This document shows, piece after piece, positions 24,894 through 33,002 of a stretch of DNA of 64,000 nt. Numbering within the stretch: the first letter of the stretch is position 1; the number at the start of each line of letters is the position of its first letter. The notes beneath the pieces are model-generated. The model was given only the letters and a program-made list of their open reading frames with translations. It did no database searches and was not told where the DNA came from. The DNA comes from Coriobacteriaceae bacterium (GTDB lineage Bacteria; Actinomycetota; Coriobacteriia; Coriobacteriales; Coriobacteriaceae). The position numbers and the translations under genes are program-made. Where the stretch lies: assembly GCA_902363875.1 (NCBI GenBank), contig CABJBO010000002.1:88803-152802 (forward strand), read 5' to 3'.

Positions 24894-27800
24894 ATGCCCA
24901 CCACCTCAACCGACCCGCGCGCCGCTGCTGCTGCACTTCTGGTGCCCGGAACCACCTGCCACGGCTTTACCGTCGAGCGCTGCGAGACCGTGCCCGAGCT
25001 CGACGCAGACGCTTACGTGCTGCGCCACGCCGCCTCGGGCGCGCGCCTGCTGTACCTGGCGTGCGACGACGAGAACAAGGCCTTTGCCATTGGCTTTAAG
25101 ACGCCGCCGGCCGATTCCACCGGCGTGTTCCATATTCTTGAGCACTCGGTGCTGTGCGGATCGGCCAGGTTCCCCGTCAAGGAGCCGTTTGTCGACCTGA
25201 TCAAGAGCTCCATGCAGACGTTCCTCAACGCCATGACCTACCCCGACAAGACTATCTACCCCGTTGCCACCACCAACGAGCAGGACCTGTACAACCTGAT
25301 GGACGTGTACCTGGACGCGGTGTTCAACCCGGCCATCTATACCAAGCCCACCATTTTTGAGCAGGAAGGATGGCACTACGAGCTGGACCTGCCGGAGGGC
25401 GCCGAGGGCGAGGGCGACGCCGGTGAGGTAGATTTTGAGGCATGTCCCAAAAATCTACGCGAGGGCACGCTGCGCTATAACGGTGTAGTGTTTAACGAGA
25501 TGAAGGGCGCACTGTCCGACCCCATGAGCGTGCTGGACGACGCCGTCAACGCCGCGCTCTATCCCGACACCGCCTATGCGCACGAGAGCGGCGGCGACCC
25601 GCGCGCGATTCCCGCGCTCACCTACGAGCAGTTCCTGGACACGCACGCGCGCCACTACAATCCTTCCAACTCTTATATAACGCTCTATGGCGACCTGGAT
25701 GTGGACCGCGCACTGGCGTTTTTGGACGAGCGCTATCTGTCGCAGTCGAGTGCCGCGAGCCGCCGCATGGACGCCGCCGTTGCCGCCGGCGAGGACCCGT
25801 CCGCGCTGGCGCCCAATCCGCTGGGCGTGCAGACGCCCGTGACCTGCGAGTATAAGCGCGTCGAGATGGCCACCACGCCCGAGAACGCCCTGGTAGGCTT
25901 GGGCCTTGTGCTGGGCAGCGCGCTCGACCGCAAGCGCACGATCGCGGCGGACATCCTGTTCGAGGCGCTGCTTGGCTCCAACGAGGCGCCGGTTAAGAAG
26001 GCCATCCTGGCCGCCGGCCTGGGCGGCAACGTGGTGAGCTACACAGCGGCCGAGAGCCTGCAGCCCTACGAGCTCATCATGCTGCAAAACGCGCAGCCAG
26101 GCGTGGCGCGCGAGCTGCGCCGCGTGTTCCAGGACGCCTGCCGCGACCTGTGCGAGCACGGCGTTCCGCGCGAGCGCCTGGAAGCCATCATCAGCAGCAA
26201 CGAGTACGACCTGCGCCAGCGCGACTATGGCATCGCCGACGGCGTAGCCATTGCGTGCGACGCGCTGAGCACGTGGCTCTACGATGACGACGCCGCGACG
26301 CTGGCGCTCAAGTATGGCCCGGTGTACGAGGAGCTACGCGACGAGCTGGACAGCAGCTATTTTGAGGACCTGCTGCGCGAGCTGGTGCTGGAAAACGACC
26401 ACATGGCGCTGGTCGAGCTGGTGCCGGTGGACGCTGCCGAGGGTGCGGAGGGCGCCGAAGCTGCCGAGCTGGCTGCCAAGCGCGACGCCATGACCGATGC
26501 CGAGCTGGCCGATGTGGTCGAGCGCACGGCCGTACTGCGTGCCGCGCAGGAGGCCGAGGACACGCCCGAGGACAAGGCCACGCTGCCGCGCCTCCGCGTA
26601 TCCGACATTGGCGAGGCGCGCCCCGAGCCGCCGCTCGTTGTGGACACGACCGCGCCCATCCCCTGTCTGCGCCACGGCATCCCCACCAACCGCCTGGCCT
26701 ACGCCATGCAGTACTTCGACCTGAGCTGCGTCGCATTTGAGGACCTGCCCTACGTGACGCTGCTCTGCCGCCTGCTCAAACAACTACCCACGAGCGAGCA
26801 CTCGGCCGAGGAACTCGACAACTTGCTCGCTGGCAAGCTCGGCTTTTTGAGCTTTACGACCGAAGTCATGACGCAGCCCGAAGTGGACGGCGTGCGCCCC
26901 TACCTGCTGGTGAGCGCCGGCGCCCTGTCCGAGAAGATCGATGCGCTGGCGAGTCTGCCGCGCGAGGTATGGTCGAGCACGCTGTTGCTCGATGCCGATG
27001 CCGACCGCGTTCGCGACGTGCTCACGCAGATTCGCATTGGGCTTGAACAGGGCTTCATCAACAACGGTCACTCGGCGGCGCTGGGTCGCGCGATGAGCTA
27101 CAGCTCGCCTTCGGCCGTGGTTCGCGAGCAGCTTTCTGGCGTGGACTTCTATCTGTTCCTGCGCGATCTGCTCGAGCACTTTGACGAGCGTCTGGACGGC
27201 CTGCGTGCCAAGCTTGCCGAGCTGGCAGACCGCATCTTTGTGGCCGACGGCTGCATGGCGAGCTTTACCGGCAGCGATGAGGACTTTGACGCGTACTGGG
27301 ATGCCGCGGGCGACCTGGGGCTTGGCGCGGGCGACGGCGCCGATGCCGGCCGCGATGCGCTCGTAGTGCCGACGCCGTGCGACCGCCACGAGGCTTTTGT
27401 TATCCCCAGTGACATCTGCTTTGCGGCAAGCGCGTGCGACCCGCGTCGCTTGGGGCTAGACGTGACGGGCGCCTGGGCGGTTGCCGCCAACGCGCTCTCC
27501 TACGACTACCTGTGGAACGAGATCCGCGTGAAGGGCGGTGCGTACGGCTGCGGATTCCGCGCTGCCGGCGAGCGTCAGGCGGCGTTCTACACCTACCGCG
27601 ACCCGGCAATCGACCCCTCGATTGAGCGCGTGGCGCGCGCAGGCGAATGGCTCGGCAGCTTTGATCCCGACGAGGCCGCCTTCGAGGGCTTTATCGTGAG
27701 CTGCGTGAGCGGCATGGACGCGCCCGTGAAGCCGTACGCGCTCACCAAGCGCCGCAATACGACCTACCTGGCCGGGCTCGATCCGCATGCGCGCGAGGAA

Positions 27801-27959
27801 CGCCGTGCCCAGATGCTCGCGGCCACACCCGCCGAGCTGCGCTCGCTCGGCGCCGACGTGACGCGCATCGCAGCCACGTCGCCCACCTGCGTCTTTGGCG
27901 GCCGCGACGTCATCGCCAAGAGCAACGCCGGCTTCAACGTAGTCGACCTGCTGGGCTAA
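24894..27959 (+). CDS. M16C metallopeptidase (presequence-protease/insulinase-like)
   Basis: Large cytosolic zinc peptidase of 1,021 residues that degrades peptides within a clamshell chamber. The inverted zinc motif HILEH (HxxEH) is at residues 80-84, with NEQDLYNLMDVYLDAVF supplying the distal Glu. The M16C-associated domain lies in the middle and the second M16 pair follows. The start MPTTSTDPRA at 24894 has AAGGAGA seven bases upstream; the longer open frame upstream runs through intergenic repeats. Residues about 179-189 (EVDFEACPKNLR) are encoded by a palindrome, GTAGATTTT...AAAATCTAC, that looks like an inserted repeat. Confidence 0.93.
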   Translation: MPTTSTDPRAAAAALLVPGTTCHGFTVERCETVPELDADAYVLRHAASGARLLYLACDDENKAFAIGFKTPPADSTGVFHILEHSVLCGSARFPVKEPFVDLIKSSMQTFLNAMTYPDKTIYPVATTNEQDLYNLMDVYLDAVFNPAIYTKPTIFEQEGWHYELDLPEGAEGEGDAGEVDFEACPKNLREGTLRYNGVVFNEMKGALSDPMSVLDDAVNAALYPDTAYAHESGGDPRAIPALTYEQFLDTHARHYNPSNSYITLYGDLDVDRALAFLDERYLSQSSAASRRMDAAVAAGEDPSALAPNPLGVQTPVTCEYKRVEMATTPENALVGLGLVLGSALDRKRTIAADILFEALLGSNEAPVKKAILAAGLGGNVVSYTAAESLQPYELIMLQNAQPGVARELRRVFQDACRDLCEHGVPRERLEAIISSNEYDLRQRDYGIADGVAIACDALSTWLYDDDAATLALKYGPVYEELRDELDSSYFEDLLRELVLENDHMALVELVPVDAAEGAEGAEAAELAAKRDAMTDAELADVVERTAVLRAAQEAEDTPEDKATLPRLRVSDIGEARPEPPLVVDTTAPIPCLRHGIPTNRLAYAMQYFDLSCVAFEDLPYVTLLCRLLKQLPTSEHSAEELDNLLAGKLGFLSFTTEVMTQPEVDGVRPYLLVSAGALSEKIDALASLPREVWSSTLLLDADADRVRDVLTQIRIGLEQGFINNGHSAALGRAMSYSSPSAVVREQLSGVDFYLFLRDLLEHFDERLDGLRAKLAELADRIFVADGCMASFTGSDEDFDAYWDAAGDLGLGAGDGADAGRDALVVPTPCDRHEAFVIPSDICFAASACDPRRLGLDVTGAWAVAANALSYDYLWNEIRVKGGAYGCGFRAAGERQAAFYTYRDPAIDPSIERVARAGEWLGSFDPDEAAFEGFIVSCVSGMDAPVKPYALTKRRNTTYLAGLDPHAREERRAQMLAATPAELRSLGADVTRIAATSPTCVFGGRDVIAKSNAGFNVVDLLG
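25429..25461. repeat. Palindromic repeat inside the M16 coding sequence
   Basis: GTAGATTTT and AAAAATCTAC flank GAGGCATGTCCC. A close relative, with AAGGCATCTCCC and AAAAATCTACG, lies between metA and the dehydrogenase at 31537-31572. The copy here is in frame and adds about eleven residues. Confidence 0.65.
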
Positions 27960-27972
27960 CGCACCGCAAGCA

Positions 27973-28013
27973 AAAACCACCACGAAGGTGCCTGTCCCCT
28001 TTGTGGTGGTTTT
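27973..28013. repeat. REP-like hairpin / bidirectional terminator (TGTCCC family)
   Basis: Arms AAAACCACCAC and GTGGTGGTTTT flank a loop containing GGTGCCTGTCCCC. It lies between the convergent M16 and envelope-protein genes and could stop transcription in both directions. Confidence 0.7.
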
Positions 28014-28024
28014 CGGGCGAGCCG

Positions 28025-29680
28025 TTACTTGATGAACGGGTTCAGCCTGGCCGCCAGCGGATCGAGCTTGTACATGGTTGCAAAGCACTCACGACCATAG
28101 TCGGAGTCATTGCTCCAGCTACCCTGGTCGACGTCGTACTCTGCATCCAGACGAATCCACTCCTCCGGCTTGTTCTTCTCGTGCTTGCTGCAGAAGTAGC
28201 GCTGGTACTCGACCTCGTGCTCAAACTCAAACTCGGCATCCGAACCGCGGCCGGCATACTCGTCGACCGACGTCAGATTACCGTGGTCGTCATAGTAAAA
28301 CTCCGCATAGCCGCCGCGCTCGGAATCGATCCTGTCGAGTTTTCCGTTGCTGTACGAATAATCCACCGCGGCATACGAGTTCAGCGAGCCGTAATCGTTG
28401 CCATGCGAGTCATATGCCACAGGCGAGATACGCGAAATGTTGCCGTCCTTGTCATACTCGTAGCCCGCGGTAATCGTCCACGTAGTTCCCACCGTGTCGC
28501 CCTGGCAGTCCAGCGTAAAGGACGTCACGCGATCCTTGTCGTATCCGTACGAATACACGACCGTCCGAGGATTGGCCGGACTGGTATCGGTGTTGGTCAC
28601 CATGTTGCCGTCCTGGTAGACATACGTGCTCGCGCTCTCGCCGTAGCCCGCGTGGGTCGTCTTGTTGATCAGGTTTCCGTCCGCGTCGTAGGTAAACGTC
28701 GTGGTGCTCGACGAATCGCTAATGTCGGCATCGCAGTCGATGCGCGTGACGTTACCGTCAGCGTCGTACGTAAACGTGTTGACGTTCTCGTAACCGCCCG
28801 CCAAATCTTCCTCAATCTCAGAGATACGATGCGACTCATCGTGCTCGACGCTGTAGCTTACGCCGCCACCTTGCTTGACGGCAGACGTGAAGCCCGTGAC
28901 GTAACCGTTCTCGTCACGCTCGATCTCGTAGATATCGCCGTACGTATCGCTCTTATCGGTACCCTCGTAGGACACCGGCAGCCACAGCTCGTCGAGCTGT
29001 GTGTCTTTAATGCCGGTGATCTTCGTATCCTGCGGCAGCGCCAACGTGGCGAGCTTCTTTTTGCCCGAAAGATCGATGCTTTTAAGGTTTTCGGCATTTT
29101 TGAGGTCGAGCTTCTCGATGTCGTCGCAACCGTCCAGATTGACGACGGTAACATTACTCGCCGAGTTAAGCTCGACGGTTTTAAGGTCGCCGCAGCCCGA
29201 AAGGTCCAGGTTGACGAGTTTGTCCCCGCCATATTCCACACTGGTAACGTTGGGGAACACCTTGCCCAGGCCCTGCGTCGACGTGATGTCGTCCAGCTCG
29301 ACCGATGTCACCGCCTTGGCCTCGTCGCGTGAAATGCGGCCGTCACCGTTAGTGTCGTACTTGGTCGAGACAAGCGCACGCATGCCGCTGTCCGGGAAGG
29401 TTTTCTCGTCGATTGGGGTGGTCGCGATCTGGGTGAAGTAGAACAGCGCGCCACCGCCGATGCCCGCCGCCACGACAAGTGCCGCGGCAAGGGCGATGAG
29501 AGGCTTCTTGGAACGCTTGCGTCGCGCGGGCTGCTGCACGGACACGTATTGCTGGGGAGCGGGCGCGGCAGGCTGGGGTTGCTGCGTGGCCGCGACCTGG
29601 TCGGGTGCTACGGGCGCGCCGCAGACGGGGCAAAAGAGGGCGTCGTCGACAAGCGGCGTGCCACACGAGCGACAAAACAT
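28025..29680 (-). CDS. Zinc-ribbon, membrane-anchored protein with EF-hand, leucine-rich and RHS-like repeats
   Basis: A 551-residue mosaic. The N-terminus is a double-CxxC zinc ribbon (CRSCG at residue 3, CPVCG at 17), then a proline/glutamine linker, a basic stop-transfer patch RRKRSKK and a membrane helix (about 58-80). Outside follow an EF-hand/dockerin-like segment, KYDTNGDGRISRDEA, a run of leucine-rich repeats (LDLSGC, LKTVEL, IEKLDLKN, LKSIDLSG) at about 130-205, and RHS/YD-type repeats (TYDADGNV, SYGYDKDR, YEYDKDGNIS) to the C-terminus. The ATG at 29680 follows AAAGGAG. Probably surface-exposed and possibly adhesive; the role is unknown. Confidence 0.8.
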   Translation of the reverse strand: MFCRSCGTPLVDDALFCPVCGAPVAPDQVAATQQPQPAAPAPQQYVSVQQPARRKRSKKPLIALAAALVVAAGIGGGALFYFTQIATTPIDEKTFPDSGMRALVSTKYDTNGDGRISRDEAKAVTSVELDDITSTQGLGKVFPNVTSVEYGGDKLVNLDLSGCGDLKTVELNSASNVTVVNLDGCDDIEKLDLKNAENLKSIDLSGKKKLATLALPQDTKITGIKDTQLDELWLPVSYEGTDKSDTYGDIYEIERDENGYVTGFTSAVKQGGGVSYSVEHDESHRISEIEEDLAGGYENVNTFTYDADGNVTRIDCDADISDSSSTTTFTYDADGNLINKTTHAGYGESASTYVYQDGNMVTNTDTSPANPRTVVYSYGYDKDRVTSFTLDCQGDTVGTTWTITAGYEYDKDGNISRISPVAYDSHGNDYGSLNSYAAVDYSYSNGKLDRIDSERGGYAEFYYDDHGNLTSVDEYAGRGSDAEFEFEHEVEYQRYFCSKHEKNKPEEWIRLDAEYDVDQGSWSNDSDYGRECFATMYKLDPLAARLNPFIK

Positions 29681-29765
29681 GGCGGGCTCCTTTCGGTTCA
29701 TTCCTTCCACCATGAAGGTAAACCCAAAAATGCAGCCCTTGTTGCGCAACAAAGCCAAGCGGGAG

Positions 29766-29807
29766 CCAAACCGCCACAAAGAGACAGGCGCCTTTGTGGC
29801 GGTTTGG
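29766..29807. repeat. REP-like hairpin (TGTCCC family), with GAGACAGGCGCC core
   Basis: Arms CCAAACCGCCACAAAG and CTTTGTGGCGGTTTGG pair perfectly around GAGACAGGCGCC. It lies in the divergent gap between the envelope-protein and folate genes. Confidence 0.75.
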
Positions 29808-29833
29808 GGTGAATCCGTCGCGTTTGCCCAGAT

Positions 29834-29873
29834 AAAACCTGCCAAAATAAACCTGTCCCTTTTTGGCAGGTTT
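29834..29873. repeat. REP-like hairpin (TGTCCC family), CCTGCCAAAA arms
   Basis: Arms AAACCTGCCAAAA and TTTTGGCAGGTTT enclose TAAACCTGTCCC. The same arms recur at 40034 and 47744. It lies 17 bases upstream of the folate gene start. Confidence 0.75.
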
Positions 29874-29889
29874 GGGAGAGGGGGCCGGA

Positions 29890-30486
29890 ATGGATAAGGT
29901 TGAGCTGCGGCGGGCGGTGATTGCCCGGCGCGATGCACTTGGTTTGGATGTGCGGGCGGCAAAGTCCGCCGTTATCTGTGTGCGGCTGGTTGAGCTGCTG
30001 GAGTCCAGTGGCGCTGCGGGCCAGCGCACCGTTGCCGTCTATGCCGCGATGGGTTCCGAAGTCGACCCTTCCGCATTTGCCGCTGCGGCCGTCGTGCGTG
30101 GCTGGCGCGTAGCCTATCCGTGCATGCTCTCGGCAAGCGACGCCGCCGCATGCGGCCAGCGCATGTGCATGCGGGCAGTCTCTGCCGGCGATGCGTCCGA
30201 GGCCCCGTTTATCGCCCACCCTACGCGGGCCTTCGCGGCCACGGACGTCGACAGCGACCGCTTCCCTATCGTGTCTGCCGAGGCTTTCGACATGATCGTC
30301 GTGCCGCTCGTAGCATTCGACCGCGCCGGCGCGCGCCTGGGCTACGGCGGCGGCTGCTACGACCGCTACCTGCCCATGCTCTCGCCCGCATGCCAAATCA
30401 TCGGCATCGCCTTTGACGAGCAACGCGTCGACGGCGTTCCCACCGATGCCCACGACCTGCCGCTGCCCAACATCGTCAGCGCCTAA
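29890..30486 (+). CDS. 5-formyltetrahydrofolate cyclo-ligase
   Basis: Converts 5-formyl-THF to 5,10-methenyl-THF using ATP, returning a storage folate to the one-carbon pool. The 198-residue protein starts MDKVELRRAVIARRDAL at 29890 after a GGGAGAGGGGG site. It has the basic N-terminal substrate segment and the family signature LGYGGGCYDRYL near residue 150. It is transcribed divergently from the envelope-protein gene and converges on metA, 23 bases away. Confidence 0.93.
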   Translation: MDKVELRRAVIARRDALGLDVRAAKSAVICVRLVELLESSGAAGQRTVAVYAAMGSEVDPSAFAAAAVVRGWRVAYPCMLSASDAAACGQRMCMRAVSAGDASEAPFIAHPTRAFAATDVDSDRFPIVSAEAFDMIVVPLVAFDRAGARLGYGGGCYDRYLPMLSPACQIIGIAFDEQRVDGVPTDAHDLPLPNIVSA

Positions 30487-30509
30487 ATGCCAGCGTACCT
30501 CCCGACAGC

Positions 30510-31436
30510 CTAGTGCTCCTCGCCGGCGCGGGCCAGGTCGTAGGGCGTGGTCTGGTAGACGTAGTAGTTGAGCCAGTTGGTATAGAGCAACTGAGCCTGG
30601 CTGCGCCAGACGTTGCGCGGCTCGGCCGAGGGGTCGTCGTTTGGGAAGTAATGCGCCGGCACCTGGGGGTTAAGCCCGCGCTTCACGTCGCGCTCGTACT
30701 CCAGGCGCAGTGTGTCGGTATCGTACTCGGGATGGCCAAAAACAAAGAAGCGACGGCTGTCGGTCGACTTGACGATATACAGGCCCACCTCGTCGGACAC
30801 GGCCACGACCTCAAGCTGCGGCTCGGCCTCCACGTCCTCGCGGCGCACATCGGTGTTGCGCGAATGCACGGCATAGAAGCGGTCGTCGAAGCCGCGGACC
30901 AGCGGGCTTTGCGGCTTCACCAGATAATGCTCGAACACGCCGCTCGCCTTTGCCGGCAGATCATACTTCTGGATACCGTAATGATGGTAGAGCCCCGCCT
31001 GCGCGCCCCAGCAAATGTGCAGCGTGGAGTGCACGTGCGTGGTAGACCAGTCCATAATCTGGCAGAGTTCGGGCCAGTAGTCGACCTCCTCGAACGGCAT
31101 CTGCTCCACGGGCGCGCCCGTGATGATCAGGCCGTCGTAGTGGATGTCGCGGATGTCGTCGAACGTGCGGTAGAACGTCTCCAGGTGGCCGGCGCTTACG
31201 TGCGTGGCCTCGTGCGTTTTGGTGCGCAGCAGGTCCACCTCCACCTGCAGCGGCGTGTTGGAGAGCTTGCGCATGATCTGCGTCTCGGTGGCGATTTTGG
31301 TGGGCATGAGGTTGAGGATGAGCACGCGCAGCGGACGGATGTCCTGATGCAGTGCGCGATACTCGGTCATGACAAAGATGTTCTCGCTCTCGAGCTGCGC
31401 GGCGGCAGGGAGGGCGTCGGGGATGCGAATGGGCAT
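30510..31436 (-). CDS. metA: Homoserine O-acetyltransferase (MetA family)
   Basis: Activates homoserine for methionine synthesis. The 308-residue protein has the catalytic Cys142 in HICWGAQA, His and Glu in FGHPEYD (about residues 234-239), and the start [11 protein letters not shown]. Residue 111 is Glu (TGAPVEQM); in the MetA family Glu111 marks acetyl-CoA use and Gly111 succinyl-CoA use, so this enzyme should make O-acetylhomoserine although many pipelines name it succinyltransferase. A GGAGC site precedes the ATG. No other methionine genes are adjacent and no SAM riboswitch was seen upstream. Confidence 0.94.
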   Translation of the reverse strand: MPIRIPDALPAAAQLESENIFVMTEYRALHQDIRPLRVLILNLMPTKIATETQIMRKLSNTPLQVEVDLLRTKTHEATHVSAGHLETFYRTFDDIRDIHYDGLIITGAPVEQMPFEEVDYWPELCQIMDWSTTHVHSTLHICWGAQAGLYHHYGIQKYDLPAKASGVFEHYLVKPQSPLVRGFDDRFYAVHSRNTDVRREDVEAEPQLEVVAVSDEVGLYIVKSTDSRRFFVFGHPEYDTDTLRLEYERDVKRGLNPQVPAHYFPNDDPSAEPRNVWRSQAQLLYTNWLNYYVYQTTPYDLARAGEEH

Positions 31437-31536
31437 GGATGCTCCTTACGAGTCAGTTGCAGCTATGGTACAACGAGCGGCCCCATCCGCGCGAGCACAT
31501 CGCCCAGCGATGCCGTCAGCGGCCCAAATCACCCCA

Positions 31537-31572
31537 AAAGTAGAGATTAAGGCATCTCCCAAAAATCTACGG
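31537..31572. repeat. Intergenic relative of the palindrome in the M16 gene
   Basis: AAAGTAGAGATTAAGGCAT followed by CTCCCAAAAATCTACG lies in the divergent gap between metA and the hydroxyacid dehydrogenase. It shares the AGGCATNTCCC centre and the AAAAATCTACG arm with 25429-25461. Confidence 0.55.
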
Positions 31573-31647
31573 CGCTTTAGTCTAGCAAAGTGACGGCAGG
31601 ACGCTACAATGGTTCGACGCGAAAAACTCGGCCGAAAGGATACATAT

Positions 31648-32625
31648 ATGTACCAGACGCGTAAGATCGGTGTGGTCGGCCAGGGCCACGTAGGAGCACA
31701 TGTCGCCAACAGCCTGCTTATGCAGGGCATTGCCGATGAGCTGTACCTGTGCGATATCAACGAGGCCAAGGTGACGTCCGAGGTCCAGGACCTGCGCGAC
31801 TCCCTTTCGTTTGTCCCGTACAACACCAAGATCGTCAACTGCTACGACCACTACGAGGAGCTGGCCTGCTGCGACGTCATCGTCAACGCTGCCGGTAAGG
31901 TCGCGCTGGCCGCCGGCAACCGCGACGGTGAGCTGTTCTTTACCACCGACGCCGCCCGCACCTTTGCCAAGCGCATCGTCGACACCGGCTTTGACGGCAT
32001 CTTCGTCTCCATCTCCAACCCCTGCGACGTCGTGTGCACCGAGCTGTGGCACCTGACCGGCTACGATCCCAAGAAGATCATCGGCTCGGGCTGCGGTCTG
32101 GACTCCGCCCGCCTGCGCACCGAGATCTCCAAGAAGGTCGGCGTGAGCCCCAAGTCCATCGATGCCTACATGATCGGCGAGCACGGCTTTAGCCAGCTTG
32201 CCGCCTTTAAGGCCGCGACCATCGCCGGCAAGAGCCTCAACGAGCTTCAGGCCGAGAACCCCGACAAGTACGCCTTCGACCACATGGAGGTCGAGGAGCT
32301 CGCGCGCAAGGGCGGCTATGTGACCTACCAGGGCAAGCAGTGCACCGAGTACGCCGTCGCCAACTCCGCCGCGCGCGTCTGTGCCGCCGTGCTGCACAAC
32401 GAGCACGCCGTGCTTTCCGCCTCCACGCTCATGACCGGCCAGTATGGCGAGGAGGGCATCTTCACGTCTCTGCCGTGCGTGATCGGCGCCGAGGGCGTCG
32501 AGGAGGTCTACACGCTCGACCTGTCCGAGTACGAGCTCGAGGGCTTCCACAAGAGCTGCCAGCACATCCGCGACAATATCGCCCAGCTCGACTGGTGGGA
32601 CGCCGAGGCATACGACGCAAAGTAG
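31648..32625 (+). CDS. L-2-hydroxyacid dehydrogenase (lactate/malate dehydrogenase superfamily)
   Basis: NAD-dependent oxidoreductase of 325 residues. It shows the dinucleotide-binding loop GVVGQGHVGAHVA (residues 8-20), the catalytic region SNPCDV and GLDSARLRTEIS (about 152), and the active-site GEHG (about 179). The substrate loop reads GKVALAAGNRDGE and lacks the usual GAPQKPGETR pattern of lactate dehydrogenase, resembling L-2-hydroxyisocaproate dehydrogenases, which reduce bulkier 2-oxo acids. The start MYQTRKIG at 31648 has GAAAGGA at good spacing. A terminator follows. Confidence 0.85.
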   Translation: MYQTRKIGVVGQGHVGAHVANSLLMQGIADELYLCDINEAKVTSEVQDLRDSLSFVPYNTKIVNCYDHYEELACCDVIVNAAGKVALAAGNRDGELFFTTDAARTFAKRIVDTGFDGIFVSISNPCDVVCTELWHLTGYDPKKIIGSGCGLDSARLRTEISKKVGVSPKSIDAYMIGEHGFSQLAAFKAATIAGKSLNELQAENPDKYAFDHMEVEELARKGGYVTYQGKQCTEYAVANSAARVCAAVLHNEHAVLSASTLMTGQYGEEGIFTSLPCVIGAEGVEEVYTLDLSEYELEGFHKSCQHIRDNIAQLDWWDAEAYDAK

Positions 32626-32666
32626 GCCGCTGGCTGCCGCAACCTTGCGAATCTAAGCGCGATACT

Positions 32667-32707
32667 AAGCGGGCTGCGCCGGAAATCCCCGGCGCGGCCC
32701 GCTTTTT
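32667..32707 (+). terminator. Terminator of the hydroxyacid dehydrogenase gene
   Basis: Arms AAGCGGGCTGCGCCGG and CCGGCGCGGCCCGCTT (one mismatch) are followed by a T run. Confidence 0.9.
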
Positions 32708-32731
32708 TGCTCATGCAACACGTTTGCGAAT

Positions 32732-32913
32732 CGAAGGTGAATACTTTTCCGCGATGTGAACGAGCAAAAACGAGCCCCCGAAGCATCCACACTTTTCAGG
32801 CGCCGTTTCCTGCGGTTTCGCCGAGTTTTTCCTGCAGTTTTGGCATCAAAAAGTGTGGATGCTTCGGGAGTCCAAAATAGGTCGTTCACTTCGCGGAAAA
32901 GTATTCACCTTCG
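32732..32913. mobile_element. Nested MITE-like palindrome
   Basis: The outer inverted repeats (about 32 bases, starting CGAAGGTGAATACTTTTC; left from 32732, right ending at 32913) flank a second, inner pair, CCCGAAGCATCCACACTTTT, at about 32777-32797 and 32848-32868. There is no ORF inside. It looks like one small non-autonomous element inserted in another, or a composite palindrome. It fills most of the 377-base gap between two terminators. Confidence 0.6.
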
Positions 32914-32948
32914 TTTTCGCGCAAACACAAATCCAGCCGCCACAACGC

Positions 32949-32987
32949 AAAACGGGGCCCGCGCGTGGCGCAGGCCCCGTCAAAAAA
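32949..32987 (-). terminator. Terminator of the SIS2 gene
   Basis: Arms ACGGGGCC and GGCCCCGT with extra GCGC pairing inside, flanked by A/T runs on both sides, so it may work in both directions. Confidence 0.8.
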
Positions 32988-33002
32988 GATAATTCCCGGT
33001 AC

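Noticed and set aside
30487..31608. SAM riboswitch controlling metA
   Set aside because: The upstream 170 bases show none of the conserved SAM-riboswitch core and instead contain a palindromic repeat.
32626..33002. Short coding frames on both strands in the 32.7-32.9 kb gap
   Set aside because: They arise from the inverted repeats themselves (the two strands encode the same peptide segments), have no ribosome-binding sites and no homology that I recognise.
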